Source: Mycobacterium sp. URHD0025
GTDB taxonomy: Bacteria > Actinomycetota > Actinomycetes > Mycobacteriales > Mycobacteriaceae
Direction of reading: 5' to 3'
Length of the DNA: 64,000 bases
Assembly (NCBI RefSeq): GCF_000426065.1
Contig: NZ_AUEQ01000014.1
Span: 1-64,000, forward strand
Each line of letters opens with the position of its first letter. The stretch's first letter is position 1. Below the pieces are notes generated by a model. The model was given only the letters and a program-made list of their open reading frames with translations, was not told the origin of the DNA and ran no database searches. This document shows positions 37,660 through 46,228 of the stretch, in pieces. The position numbers and the translations under genes are program-made.

Positions 37660-38406
37660 TCACGGTCGGTGGTCGCGCCCAGCGCCATCGACGGCGGGCT
37701 CCCGTCGCAGTTCGTCCCGCAGCGACGCGATCTCGGCCCGCAGCTCATTGATGTGCGCCGCGGTCGCGGCCGCGGTGGCCGCGTCGTCGACCGCCACGGT
37801 CTGCACGATCCACGACGCGATCGTCGCGGTGATCGAACCGACCAGGCTGATTCCGCCAATCATCAACAGCGCGGCGATGACTCGTCCCGTAGTCGTGACC
37901 GGGTACATGTCGCCGTATCCGACCGTGGTGATCGTGGTGATAGCCCACCAGACCGCGTCTCCGAAGTCGTTGATGTGGGCGTCGGGTTGGTCGCGCTCGG
38001 CCTGCAGTACGGCCAGGGACGCGACATAGACGAGCAGGACGGCGCCAGAGATCGTGTAGAGGATGACCTTGCCGCGGATCGCGTGCCCGACGGCCTTCTG
38101 CAGCACGCCGATGAGCACGACGAGACGCAATAGCCTCAGCGGTCGCAGCAGGGGCAGCAGCACGATCGCCAGGTCGGCGAGGTGGCGCACGAACCATTGC
38201 CTGCGATCAGGAGCGAGGTACAGCCGTGCCGCGTAGTCGGCGCTGAACACCGCCCACGACAGCCAGGTGGCCAGGGTGACGGCGTGTGCAACTAGGCCGC
38301 GGGGTTGCACGAGTACCTCGACCGTGTAGGCGGCGAGGAAGACGGCGGCGACGGCAGCAAGCGGCCACTCTGCGCGGTGTTCCCAATTGTCGAGGCGTGT
38401 CGTCAC
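37660..38406 (-). CDS. voltage-gated-type potassium channel
   Basis: A 248-aa channel with S1-S6-like helices. An Arg-rich S4-like segment (LRPLRLLRLVVLI) precedes the pore loop with selectivity filter TTVGYGD (about residue 165). The C-terminus is a short helical/coiled-coil stretch (AHINELRAEIASLRDEL), probably for tetramerisation. The GTG at 38406 (VTTRLDNWEHRAEWP) is preferred; a TTG at 38448 would add 14 residues. It stands alone between tRNA-Leu and the TAXI operon. Confidence 0.85.
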   Translation of the reverse strand: MTTRLDNWEHRAEWPLAAVAAVFLAAYTVEVLVQPRGLVAHAVTLATWLSWAVFSADYAARLYLAPDRRQWFVRHLADLAIVLLPLLRPLRLLRLVVLIGVLQKAVGHAIRGKVILYTISGAVLLVYVASLAVLQAERDQPDAHINDFGDAVWWAITTITTVGYGDMYPVTTTGRVIAALLMIGGISLVGSITATIASWIVQTVAVDDAATAAATAAHINELRAEIASLRDELRREPAVDGAGRDHRP

Positions 38407-38465
38407 GAAAGAGAGTGTGCAGCACAAATCTGCAACAGGCGCCGTCAACCGTCGGTTTCCGGTCC

Positions 38466-39407
38466 TCAGCCGTGCAGCGTGCGGTAGGCATCGACGGCAC
38501 CCGGATGCAGTGGGATGTCACCTGTCTGGATCATTGACGGTGCGTCGAGGTACTGCAGTCCTCGGACGCCGGGGGGTATCAGTAGAGGCGCATCGGTGGC
38601 CAGGACGTCGACAACCGCGGCGACGAGCTCGGACGCGATGTCGTGCCGACACAGCAGCAGGTCGGGCACCCCGATGGTGCGTGTTCCGGGTGGTACGTAT
38701 CCGCCAGACGGCGCGAAGCGAACGGTGTAGGGGTATCCGGCAAGCTCGCTCATCGGTGCCACCAGCGCGCCGATGTCGAGCATGCGCAGCGGCACCTGGT
38801 TGTGCAGGTCGGCGATCGCGGGAGTAGGTACCCCGCCTGACCACACCACGGCCTCCACGCGACTGTCGGCGAGATGGGCCAAGCCGTCGCGCAGCCGGTA
38901 GTTCTCCATCATCACCCGGCCGTGTAGCCCCGCCGCGTCGAACAGCACCGTACCGGTCGCCGCCGCCCCCGAACCTGTCGGGCCGATGGAGACGCGCTTG
39001 CCCGAGAGATCTGAAATATTCTGTGCGCGTGCGGTTTTGCGGACAAGCACCTGAAGATAGTTTTCGTACACTCGGGCCACGGCCTGCGGCGCGGTGGCTT
39101 TGAGACCGGCGGCCCGATCGTGTTCGGCAATATCGGCCAGGGCCAGGCCCATGTCGACCTCGCCCGCACGCAGCTGGGTCAGGTTCTGCACACTGCCCTC
39201 GGTAGGGATGACGTCGACGATGAGGTTCGGGTAACGGGCCTGGACCCGCTCGGCAAGAATTTGCGCAAAGGCCAGATACAGCCCGCCGGGGTCTCCGGCA
39301 GCCAGTTTCAGCCGTCCGGACGGCGAGCTGCGGACGCAGCCGGCGGCCAACAGTGCCGTTACGGCGACGAAGGTACGGCGGTTCAGCGTCACAGACCGGA
39401 TGCTCAT
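38466..39407 (-). CDS. TAXI-family solute-binding lipoprotein
   Basis: A 313-aa extracytoplasmic binding protein of the TRAP-associated TAXI family. Lipobox LLAAGC gives a lipid anchor at Cys24; the binding fold has LAAGDPGGLYLAFAQ, TEGSVQNLTQLRAGEVDMGLA and GKRVSIGPTGSGAAATG. No TRAP membrane subunits (DctQ/DctM or fused 4TM-12TM) are nearby. Instead the gene overlaps the histidine kinase gene by ATGA and is last in an operon MHS permease - regulator - kinase - TAXI. It is best read as a ligand-sensing accessory of the kinase, by analogy with binding-protein-dependent sensors. Confidence 0.88.
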   Translation of the reverse strand: MSIRSVTLNRRTFVAVTALLAAGCVRSSPSGRLKLAAGDPGGLYLAFAQILAERVQARYPNLIVDVIPTEGSVQNLTQLRAGEVDMGLALADIAEHDRAAGLKATAPQAVARVYENYLQVLVRKTARAQNISDLSGKRVSIGPTGSGAAATGTVLFDAAGLHGRVMMENYRLRDGLAHLADSRVEAVVWSGGVPTPAIADLHNQVPLRMLDIGALVAPMSELAGYPYTVRFAPSGGYVPPGTRTIGVPDLLLCRHDIASELVAAVVDVLATDAPLLIPPGVRGLQYLDAPSMIQTGDIPLHPGAVDAYRTLHG

Positions 39408-40789
39408 GAGGCCGGCTCATCCGTTGCCGGCAACACGTAGCGGATCAAGAGGCCACCTTCGCGGGCTCGGTGCACTTCGATCCGGCCGCCGTGTCCTTGG
39501 GCGATCTCGGAGGCGATCGCCAGGCCGAGGCCGGTGCCGGAGCCGCTGTCCCGTCCGCGCCAGAATCGTGACGCCGCCCGCGGGAGATCCTCCTCGGGTA
39601 GACCGGAACCGGTGTCGCTGATTGCCAATTCGACTGACGCGTTGTCGACACGGGCTGCCGACACCGTGATGGTCGCGTCAGACCCTGCGTAGCGGACCGC
39701 ATTGTCCAGAGCGACATCGAGTAGCTGCTCCACCTCGTGACGGGGCACCTGTACGGCCAGTCCGACGGGGTCGGATCTGTTGCACAGTCGCTGTTCGTTT
39801 TCTGCTGCGAGCGGTTCCCAGAACGTCAGTCGCTCGGCGATGACGTCGCCGAGATCGGCGACTTCGGCAGCCGCGGTGGACAATCCCACCTTTCGGCTGC
39901 CGCTGACCTGCTCGGCGCGGGCAAGGCGGAGCAGTTGTTGCAGGAGGTTCTCGAAACGGTCCAGCTCCGATGTCATCGAATCGTAGGTCGATCGTCCTTC
40001 CTCCGCCACATAGCTCTCCAAGGTGTCGGCCCGAAGACGAACTGCGGCAAGCGGATTACGCATCTGATGGGACGCATCGGCCACCAGGCGGCGCTGACGG
40101 TCCAGTGACGCACGCACGACCTGCGCCATGGTGTTGAAGGCGGACGTGAAGTGGCGCAGTTCCGGTGGCCCGGCCACGTTGGCGGGCGGCCCGGCGACGC
40201 CCTCGGTCATCTCGGCAACGGCGCGCTCCAGCCCGTCGAGCGGCCGCAGCACCCACCGTGTCAACATGCGAGCGACCACCGCCGCCAACAGCAGGAAGGC
40301 CAGACACCCGGCACCGATCCACAGCCAGCCCTTCGCGACATCGCTTGTGGCCGGGCCGGTGTCGACCGCCAGCACGGCTGCGCCGATCAGTTCACCGTCG
40401 CGTCTGATTGCGGAGGTTGCCAGCGGTCGACGGCCGTCCCATGGCAGAATCCGGCTCCATGGCGAGACCGGTGCGGCGACCAGTGCGTGATCCGCGGCTG
40501 TCTGCACGCCGGGCGTCGAAATGTCGAGTCCTCGGGAGGCCAGGGTGCGGCCATCGGCGTCGACGATGAGCAGGCCTTCGGCGTAAACGTCGTAGTACCG
40601 GTCGACGAGGGGCTGCAGAGGGATGCCGGGCATGGCGGCGGCATCGGTGAGCGCGGCGAGGTGGCGGTCCCGTTCAGCGGCCAGTGCCGCGGTGCGCCGA
40701 TCGGACATGCTCAGCGCCAGGGGTACAGCGAGTGCCACGACCGCGAGCAGGAGCAGGATGACAAGGACGATACGGACCCGTAGACCCAT
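39404..40789 (-). CDS. two-component sensor histidine kinase
   Basis: A 461-aa membrane kinase. TM1 (RIVLVILLLLAVVALAVPLAL), an extracytoplasmic sensor region of about 130 aa, TM2 (WIGAGCLAFLLLAAVVARML), a HAMP region, the H-box SHQMRNPLAAVRLR with the phosphorylated His, the N-box LDVALDNAVRYA, and ATP-lid boxes ISDTGSGLPEED and SGTGLGLAIA. The start ATG at 40789 is one base after the response-regulator stop. The stop overlaps the TAXI start. Overall layout resembles TctE-type kinases that sense carboxylates. Confidence 0.95.
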   Translation of the reverse strand: MGLRVRIVLVILLLLAVVALAVPLALSMSDRRTAALAAERDRHLAALTDAAAMPGIPLQPLVDRYYDVYAEGLLIVDADGRTLASRGLDISTPGVQTAADHALVAAPVSPWSRILPWDGRRPLATSAIRRDGELIGAAVLAVDTGPATSDVAKGWLWIGAGCLAFLLLAAVVARMLTRWVLRPLDGLERAVAEMTEGVAGPPANVAGPPELRHFTSAFNTMAQVVRASLDRQRRLVADASHQMRNPLAAVRLRADTLESYVAEEGRSTYDSMTSELDRFENLLQQLLRLARAEQVSGSRKVGLSTAAAEVADLGDVIAERLTFWEPLAAENEQRLCNRSDPVGLAVQVPRHEVEQLLDVALDNAVRYAGSDATITVSAARVDNASVELAISDTGSGLPEEDLPRAASRFWRGRDSGSGTGLGLAIASEIAQGHGGRIEVHRAREGGLLIRYVLPATDEPAS

Positions 40790-40790
40790 G

Positions 40791-41456
40791 TCAGCTGTCC
40801 AGCCGAAAACCGAAGCCGCGCACCGTGTGCAGCGGCAAACCGGCAAGCTTGGCCCTGATCTGACCGATGAAGAAGTCCAAAGATCTGGAGCGGCCGACGA
40901 CCGCCGTGCCCCACACCTGCAGCATCAATTCCTCGCGACTGACCGCCTCGCCCTGTCGGGCTGCCAGCGTCGAGAGGATCTGGAATTCGGTTTGGGTCAG
41001 GGTTTGGCCGGCGCCGGCGAGCGTTACTTCCCGGCGTTCCCTGTCGATGGTCACTGGTCCGGCGACGACGGGGACTGATGGCGTTGCGGTTTCACCTGTT
41101 GCGCGGCGCAAGCGGCGCATCACCGCATCAATACGCGCCAACAGCACCGCTTTCCGTACGGGTTTGACGAGGTAGTCATCAGCGCCCGCGCGCAGGCCGA
41201 GGACCACCGCGCCGTCGCTGTCCCGGGCAGTCATGATGATGACCGGTACCGACGACGCCCGCCGCAGGGTGCGCAGCACATCCAGGCCGTCCATATCGGG
41301 TAGTCCGAGGTCCAGCAGCACCAGATCGGCGCCTTTCACCCGGTGCAATGCATCGGTGCCGCGGGAGGCGCGCACAACGGATGCGCCGGTCTGGCCGAGA
41401 AGATCGGCCAGCGCCGACGCGACCCCGTCGTCGTCCTCGACAAGCAGCACGTGCAT
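40791..41456 (-). CDS. OmpR-family response regulator
   Basis: A 221-aa regulator. The receiver domain has acidic residues in LLVEDDDG, the phospho-acceptor Asp in DLVLLDLGLPDMDG, Thr in IIMTARDS and Lys in YLVKPV. The winged-helix DNA-binding domain has TQTEFQILSTLAARQGEAVSREEL and the C-terminal HTVRGFGFRL. The ATG at 41456 starts MHVLLVEDD; upstream in-frame codons are not family-like. It lies 10 nt after the MHS permease and presumably activates this operon. Confidence 0.95.
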   Translation of the reverse strand: MHVLLVEDDDGVASALADLLGQTGASVVRASRGTDALHRVKGADLVLLDLGLPDMDGLDVLRTLRRASSVPVIIMTARDSDGAVVLGLRAGADDYLVKPVRKAVLLARIDAVMRRLRRATGETATPSVPVVAGPVTIDRERREVTLAGAGQTLTQTEFQILSTLAARQGEAVSREELMLQVWGTAVVGRSRSLDFFIGQIRAKLAGLPLHTVRGFGFRLDS

Positions 41457-41466
41457 GGCGCTGATG

Positions 41467-42843
41467 CTAGGAACCTTTCCCCGCAGACGCCACGGTATCG
41501 GCGAGTTCGGTGCCCGCGGTCGGCAGTTCTGCCGATTCGCGCTCCAGGTGCGACGAACTCGAGGACTCACCCATGAACATGTAGACCAACAGCGAAATCA
41601 ACGCGGCCCCGGCGACGTAAACGAAGAACCACTGCTCGTGTCCGATGTTCTTCAGCCACAGCGCAACATATTCCGTGGTACCGCCGAAGATCGCGACGGT
41701 CAGCGCATAGGGAAGTCCGACTCCGAGTGCGCGGATGCGGGCGGGAAACAGCTCGGCCTTCACCACGGCGTTGATGGAGGTATATCCGGACACAATGATC
41801 AGCCCCAGCATCATCAGGCCGAAGGCAGTCAGTGCCGACCCGGCCCGGGATACCGCGATGAGCAGAGGGACGCTGAAAAGCGTTGCCCCCAAACCGAAAG
41901 CGATCAACAGCGGCCGACGACCAACCCGATCTGACAGCGCGCCCATCGCGGGTTGCAAGCCGACGAAGATGACCAACGCGGCGAAGTTGATGATGGTCAC
42001 CTGCTCTTTGGGTAGACCGGTCGTATTGATCATGAACTTCTGCATGTAGGTGGTGAACGTGTAGAACGTGATGGTGCCACCGAGGGTGAGGCCCACCACG
42101 GTCAGGCACTCTTTCGGGTAGGAGAGCAGCACGCGCAAGCTGCCGCGCTCGGCATCTTCGGTGGTCTCGCTGACCGCGAGCTGGTAGTTGGCAGACTCGT
42201 CCATGGTGCGCCGCAGCCACATCACCGTCACGGCTGCGGCGGCACCGACCAGGAATGCGATGCGCCAGCCCCAGCTGTGCATCTGGTCCGGTGTCAGCAC
42301 CTGTTGCAGGATGATCTGCACGCCAAGTGCCAGGAGTTGACCGCTGGTCAGGGTCACATACTGGAATGACGAATAGAAACCGCGCCGATGTGGCGTGGCG
42401 ACTTCGCTCAAATACGTTGCTGAGGTGCCATATTCACCGCCTAGGGACAATCCCTGCAGTAGGCGCAGCATGACCAGCAGGATCGGCGCGAGGAATCCGA
42501 TCTGAGCGTAGCCCGGCAGGACGGCAATGCCGAGGGAACCGATACCCATCAACGTCACCGACAGAGTCAATGCCGCGCGGCGCCCGAAGCGGTCCGCATA
42601 CCTGCCGAACAGCCAACCGCCGAGCGGCCGGACCAGGAAGCCGACCGCGAAGATGCCGGCGGTGTTCAGTAATTGGGCGGTCTGATTGCCCGACGGGAAG
42701 AATACGCTCGCGAAATAGATGCTGAACGCGGCGTAGGCGTACCAGTCGTACCACTCGATGAGGTTTCCGAGGGAGCCACGCATCACGTTACCGGCCACCG
42801 ACCGAGGTCGATGAATTAGTTCTTCGTGCTCTGACGATTTCAT
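41467..42843 (-). CDS. MHS-family (KgtP/ProP-like) organic acid:H+ symporter
   Basis: A 458-aa, 12-helix transporter of the metabolite:H+ symporter family. LIEWYDWYAYAAFSIYFASVFFPS opens the family, with motif A GWLFGRYADRFGRRAAL and GLSLGGEYGTSATYLSE. KgtP-like members import 2-oxoglutarate or other carboxylates. It is the first gene of the operon with the two-component system and TAXI protein, so the imported solute is probably the sensed ligand. The ATG at 42843 follows GAAAGG. The GRDP-like gene ends 43 nt upstream. Confidence 0.93.
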   Translation of the reverse strand: MKSSEHEELIHRPRSVAGNVMRGSLGNLIEWYDWYAYAAFSIYFASVFFPSGNQTAQLLNTAGIFAVGFLVRPLGGWLFGRYADRFGRRAALTLSVTLMGIGSLGIAVLPGYAQIGFLAPILLVMLRLLQGLSLGGEYGTSATYLSEVATPHRRGFYSSFQYVTLTSGQLLALGVQIILQQVLTPDQMHSWGWRIAFLVGAAAAVTVMWLRRTMDESANYQLAVSETTEDAERGSLRVLLSYPKECLTVVGLTLGGTITFYTFTTYMQKFMINTTGLPKEQVTIINFAALVIFVGLQPAMGALSDRVGRRPLLIAFGLGATLFSVPLLIAVSRAGSALTAFGLMMLGLIIVSGYTSINAVVKAELFPARIRALGVGLPYALTVAIFGGTTEYVALWLKNIGHEQWFFVYVAGAALISLLVYMFMGESSSSSHLERESAELPTAGTELADTVASAGKGS

Positions 42844-42886
42844 GGTTGCCTTTCAGATTCTTTGTAACCAGGGTGATTTCGAGCTT

Positions 42887-43363
42887 CTATAAAGGCTGAG
42901 ACGCTTGAAGTCCGTCGAGCGACGTCTGAATCTCAGCGATCCGTTCTGCAGGCAGGCCCCAGGGGTCCTCCAGGCCGAGGCGTTGGTCGACGTCCCACAG
43001 CACGCACTCCTCGCCGGGGCCGGCGACAATTGACCACGCCACCACAGTCCGGCGTAGTCGTTCGTGCATTGGCTCGGTCGCCGCTTCGACCGCGGCGGGT
43101 ACACCGTCGACCGGATGATGGTGGAGATACTTGCGGTAGGTGTTCAGACAGAACGCGGAATAGACTGCCGTGCAGAGGATCAGGCCGTGCCAGGCTTCGT
43201 CGACCGCGTGCGACGGCATCCCGATCGCCTTGTTGTCCCGCAATGCGGGTGCGCACAAGCGCAGCCATTGCCGCAGGCCGAGCTCGATCAGCGGTCGTGG
43301 TTCCCATGGGCAGGTTTTGAAGACGGCCGGGGGGAACTCGAGATTGGACACATTATTCGACAC
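42887..43363 (-). CDS. glycine-rich-domain (GRDP)-like protein of unknown function
   Basis: A 158-aa soluble protein. The block MPSHAVDEAWHGLILCTAVYS, then FCLNTYRKYLHHHP resembles the DxxWHxHxL...YxxxC...HH.P pattern of glycine-rich-domain proteins. Rich in Cys, Trp and His, it may bind metal. The start is uncertain: GTG at 43363 or 43351; the open frame continues further up but there encodes the antisense-like Ala/Val run over the neighbouring gene. It lies 34 nt downstream of the Cys-Gly-Gly membrane protein, and I infer that the two are a unit. Confidence 0.65.
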   Translation of the reverse strand: MSNNVSNLEFPPAVFKTCPWEPRPLIELGLRQWLRLCAPALRDNKAIGMPSHAVDEAWHGLILCTAVYSAFCLNTYRKYLHHHPVDGVPAAVEAATEPMHERLRRTVVAWSIVAGPGEECVLWDVDQRLGLEDPWGLPAERIAEIQTSLDGLQASQPL

Positions 43364-43397
43364 ATGACTCAACCGGTATCGGCGCGGCGTCGAGGCG

Positions 43398-43619
43398 TTA
43401 CCCACCGCAACCACCGCACCCACCGCAGCCACCGCAACCGCCACCGCAGCCACCGCATCCACCTGAGGCGGCGCCCATGGTGCCGCAGTTTCCATGGCTA
43501 TCGTCGTCGTAGCTTCCGCCGGCCTGCCAGACGGTTTCTCGTCGGGCCGCCTTGCTCCACGCCACCAGGCAGGCGACCGCAATGAACGTGACGAAGGCGG
43601 CGATGGGGACGGCGATCAT
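43398..43619 (-). CDS. small membrane protein with C-terminal Cys-Gly-Gly repeats
   Basis: A 73-aa protein: one N-terminal membrane helix (MIAVPIAAFVTFIAVACLVAW), a basic stop-transfer KAARRE, a short linker with SYDDDSHGNCG, then a C-terminal tail of seven Cys each separated by two or three Gly. Such tails are known at the end of some actinobacterial membrane proteins (TIGR04222-like), function unknown; metal or cofactor binding is inferred. The start is the ATG at 43619, coupled by ATGA to a 21-codon frame with a strong ribosome binding site. An in-frame ATG at 43712 lacks one. Confidence 0.65.
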   Translation of the reverse strand: MIAVPIAAFVTFIAVACLVAWSKAARRETVWQAGGSYDDDSHGNCGTMGAASGGCGGCGGGCGGCGGCGGCGG

Positions 43620-43681
43620 GACGGCCGCCTCGGTCCGCTGTTCCGATGCTCCCGGGCCGCAACCCGTTGCAGCTGTGACAT
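43616..43681 (-). CDS. 21-codon leader frame coupled to the Cys-Gly-Gly protein
   Basis: The ATG at 43681 follows GGAAGGGGGCCCGAA, the best ribosome binding site in the region. It encodes MSQLQRVAAREHRNSGPRRPS, and its stop overlaps the downstream ATG as ATGA. It may only deliver ribosomes to the next gene, or it may be a basic peptide in its own right. The alternative is that the long frame from 43712 is the true protein and this frame is chance. Confidence 0.4.
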   Translation of the reverse strand: MSQLQRVAAREHRNSGPRRPS

Positions 43682-43905
43682 TTCGGGCCCCCTTCCAGTG
43701 CTGATTGCTCATCATGTGAGGGCGGTCACAGCGCGGACAAGAGTGATGGCCGTCAGCCGACGCTTTCCTTGCACGATCCACAGATTGGCGTGGTCGGCAT
43801 CACAAAGCGCGAGGTGAAGTGCGTAGTGCGCGAGACGGATGCGCAGTCCAGTGTGAAGCTCAAGCAACCCCGTCGACTGGTACGGCGTTGTGTTTCACGG
43901 TGTTG

Positions 43906-44124
43906 AAGCATGAGGTCGATGAACGTGTCGCGGGTTTCGGCTTCCGTGTAGTCGCGGTCGTCAGATTGCTCGTTGGCCGTCTGAGCTTTCTTGACTTCCG
44001 CACGCAGCTTGGCGATCTCGGCGTCCTTTGCCCCCGCCAACTCCTTGTGCTCGGCCAACGCCTTGGCATGAGCCTCGTCCTGTGCTTTGAACTTCGCCGC
44101 AAGCGCGGCGACTTCCTGCCGGCT
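43906..44124 (-). pseudogene. fragment of type I restriction enzyme R subunit (EcoEI HsdR type)
   Basis: The minus strand encodes a coiled-coil stretch EHKELAGAKDAEIAKLRAEV followed by DDRDYTEAETRDTFIDLML. That matches the part of EcoEI-type HsdR where a coiled coil leads into the YxEAETRxxxIDxxL motif before the nuclease domain. A stop codon precedes it, and similarity ends after FIDLML, where the frame runs into unrelated sequence to 43753. No hsdM, hsdS or helicase domain is present. It is therefore a 73-codon relic of a lost system. Confidence 0.7.
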
Positions 44125-44209
44125 CTACGGGGCAGCCTTGGTCACGACCCAGATCTCCCAAAGTCTCAGAACGACCCCTGGTGAAACGAGCCATGTTGAA
44201 CTTGAGGTC

Positions 44210-44863
44210 ATGACGCAACACGAAGCCCTGGCCATGCCACTCGAAGAGGCGATGCGCACGCAACGGGCGATCCGTCGGCTCAAGAGTGATCCCGTTGATG
44301 ACGCTCTCGTGCTCCACATTCTGGAACTTGCGATGAAGGCGCCGACGGGTTCGAACGCACAGAACTGGGAGTTCATCGTCGTCAGGGACCGCGAGGTCGT
44401 CGCCAAACTTGGTGGCTTGAATCGCCGGGTCTTGAAGGTCGGTGGCCCGATCTACGAGCGGCGCGCTGTGCGCCGCATGGATGACAAGATGCTCCGGATC
44501 GTGAAGGCGGTGCAATGGCAGGCCGATCATTTCGACGAGATCCCTGTCGTGGTCGTCGCCTGCCTCAAGGGCGTCATTCCGCCCTGGCCGTCGGTGGCGG
44601 CGAGCGGTGCCTACGGTTCTATTTTTCCGGCGGTGCAGAACCTCCTGCTGGCGGCGCGTGCCGCTGGATTGGGCGCGGCACTGATCACCATGCCGTTGTG
44701 GAGCAAGTTCTTGGCCCGGCGCGCCCTGGGCTTGCCGTGGAACGTCACTCCGTGCGCGGTCATCCCGCTGGGCTGGCCGAAGGGCAAGTACGGTCCCACG
44801 ACACGTCGGCCGGTCGGAGAATTCGTCTCCCTTGATCGCTACGGAAACAGAGCGTTTCTGTAG
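44210..44863 (+). CDS. nitroreductase family protein
   Basis: A 217-aa FMN-dependent oxidoreductase. It has the FMN-phosphate region RTQRAIRRLKSDPV, APTGSNAQNWEFIVV, and the late GSIFPAVQNLLLAARAAGLGA and CAVIPLGWPKGKYGP motifs. The substrate is unknown; family members reduce nitro groups, quinones or enals with NAD(P)H. The ATG at 44210 follows TTGAGG. The frame is open upstream over the restriction relic but that part is not family-like. The divergent relic and convergent context suggest an independent gene, perhaps under the TetR encoded next. Confidence 0.88.
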   Translation: MTQHEALAMPLEEAMRTQRAIRRLKSDPVDDALVLHILELAMKAPTGSNAQNWEFIVVRDREVVAKLGGLNRRVLKVGGPIYERRAVRRMDDKMLRIVKAVQWQADHFDEIPVVVVACLKGVIPPWPSVAASGAYGSIFPAVQNLLLAARAAGLGAALITMPLWSKFLARRALGLPWNVTPCAVIPLGWPKGKYGPTTRRPVGEFVSLDRYGNRAFL

Positions 44864-44974
44864 GCGGGCGTCCACGATGTGGGGCCATTGAACGCATTCA
44901 CCCAATGGGTTCGCTGGTGGGCACGCTGACCCAGCTGGGTGGCGAGCACTCCCGTCGTTCGAAGCGCGAGTATC

Positions 44975-44980
44975 TACGCT
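44975..44980 (+). promoter_or_regulatory. -10 element for the TetR gene (leaderless)
   Basis: TACGCT lies 7 nt before the GTG at 44988. Confidence 0.5.
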
Positions 44981-44987
44981 GGCAGAG

Positions 44988-45683
44988 GTGAGTGGTCATG
45001 ATCTCGACAGCGGCGGCGACGCCGCGTCCCCGGCGCGGCGAGGTCGGCCTGCGCGGATCAACCGCGAGCAGATCGTTACCGCGGCGCTCGGTGTCGTGCC
45101 CGAGCCTTTGACCATGCAGGCGGTGGCTGACGCTCTGGGCGTCGACCGCAAGTCCGTCAAGTACCACATCGGTGATCGCGAAACGTTGTTGGCGCTCATG
45201 GCATCGGCGGTATTCGAAGCGGAATTCGAGCGTGTCCCACCGCCGGTCGACGGAGACTGGCGCGACGTGCTGCGTTGGTATGCCCGAAGGGCGGCCAACG
45301 CGATAACCAGGCTCGGAGTCCACGATGCGTTCCCCATGGAGGGCGCCATCGGACTCGCAGCCCTGGAGCAGGCGGAGTTCGTCCTCCGGAGTCTCGTCGA
45401 CGCCGGCTTTGCCGTCGAGCAGGCAGGCCGGGCGGCCAACACCGTCGCTGAGTTGGCATTGTCCGCAGCGCGGGACGCCCTGTTGCGCGCCGGCCGTGGC
45501 ATCCATCCTCAACACGAAGAGGCCTTGGCGGCCATAGGCATTGGTGACGAAAGTGCCTACAAGATATTGCGCCAAGTTCTCAGGTCGATGGCAGCAGAGG
45601 CCGACGAAGACGCCCAGCTGGAGTTCAATCTCGACGTGGTCATCGCCGGACTCACGTCGATGCTGCAGCGGCGCGCTCACTGA
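44988..45683 (+). CDS. TetR family transcriptional regulator
   Basis: A 231-aa regulator with the N-terminal helix-turn-helix REQIVTAALGVVPEPLTMQAVADALGVDRKSVKYHIGDRETLLALM; the recognition helix has KSVKYHI instead of the common PTLYRHF type. The C-terminal ligand domain resembles TetR_C. Its target is not visible; the nearest candidates are the upstream nitroreductase or itself. No palindrome was found in the 124-nt gap. Confidence 0.88.
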   Translation: MSGHDLDSGGDAASPARRGRPARINREQIVTAALGVVPEPLTMQAVADALGVDRKSVKYHIGDRETLLALMASAVFEAEFERVPPPVDGDWRDVLRWYARRAANAITRLGVHDAFPMEGAIGLAALEQAEFVLRSLVDAGFAVEQAGRAANTVAELALSAARDALLRAGRGIHPQHEEALAAIGIGDESAYKILRQVLRSMAAEADEDAQLEFNLDVVIAGLTSMLQRRAH

Positions 45684-45772
45684 CTTTCTGATGATGCTGG
45701 CGGGGCGCTGATCGGTCCTGGCAGGCAGACCGTATCGTTCCATCTCGTCAACGCGGAAGGATGTCGATACTG

Positions 45773-46186
45773 GTGAACAAACGGATAGTCGCGTTGATCG
45801 TGGCAGTGATGGCGCTAGTCGCCGGCTGCGGCAGCGGTGGTGACGTCGCGGCTAAAACCGTCACCCCCGAGCACTCCCAGGCGTCTCCGTCGGGTACCTA
45901 CACCGCCATCGCCGAGGAAGGCTCGGAAGTGAACGGGGAGAAACCCTGGACGGTGGTGGTTCGGGACAAGGCGGGCAAGGAGGTTTTTCACGACCATGCC
46001 TCCTACGGCAACGGCGTGATGATCACCTGGCTGCCGTCCGAACCCGAACAGCTGTGGGTGTATTCGGGTGATAGCGGGGTCTACCGGATCGCGCCCGGCA
46101 AGCAAGGTGGGTGGACCCGCGCCGGCGTCAAATCCGAGAACGTGCCGTCGGAAATATCAACGCTCTGGGAGTCTTGGCGTTCCTGA
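45773..46186 (+). CDS. small secreted lipoprotein
   Basis: A 137-aa predicted lipoprotein: signal VNKRIVALIVAVMALVAGC with Cys19 as the lipidated residue, then a mature part with GTYTAIAEEGSEVNGEKPWTV and LPSEPEQLWVYSGDSGVYRI, a beta-rich pattern. The family is not recognised. The GTG at 45773 lies 10 nt after GGAAGG; an in-frame ATG at 45761 is too close to that site but cannot be excluded. Confidence 0.75.
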   Translation: MNKRIVALIVAVMALVAGCGSGGDVAAKTVTPEHSQASPSGTYTAIAEEGSEVNGEKPWTVVVRDKAGKEVFHDHASYGNGVMITWLPSEPEQLWVYSGDSGVYRIAPGKQGGWTRAGVKSENVPSEISTLWESWRS

Positions 46187-46228
46187 GCCGGTTGGGCAGA
46201 CTCGAGGCATGAGACGGGAGGAGTACCG

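Noticed and set aside
43753..44058. Intact 101-aa coiled-coil gene
   Set aside because: Only its first half resembles HsdR; the rest is out-of-family sequence and the upstream part is interrupted by a stop, so it is called a relic.
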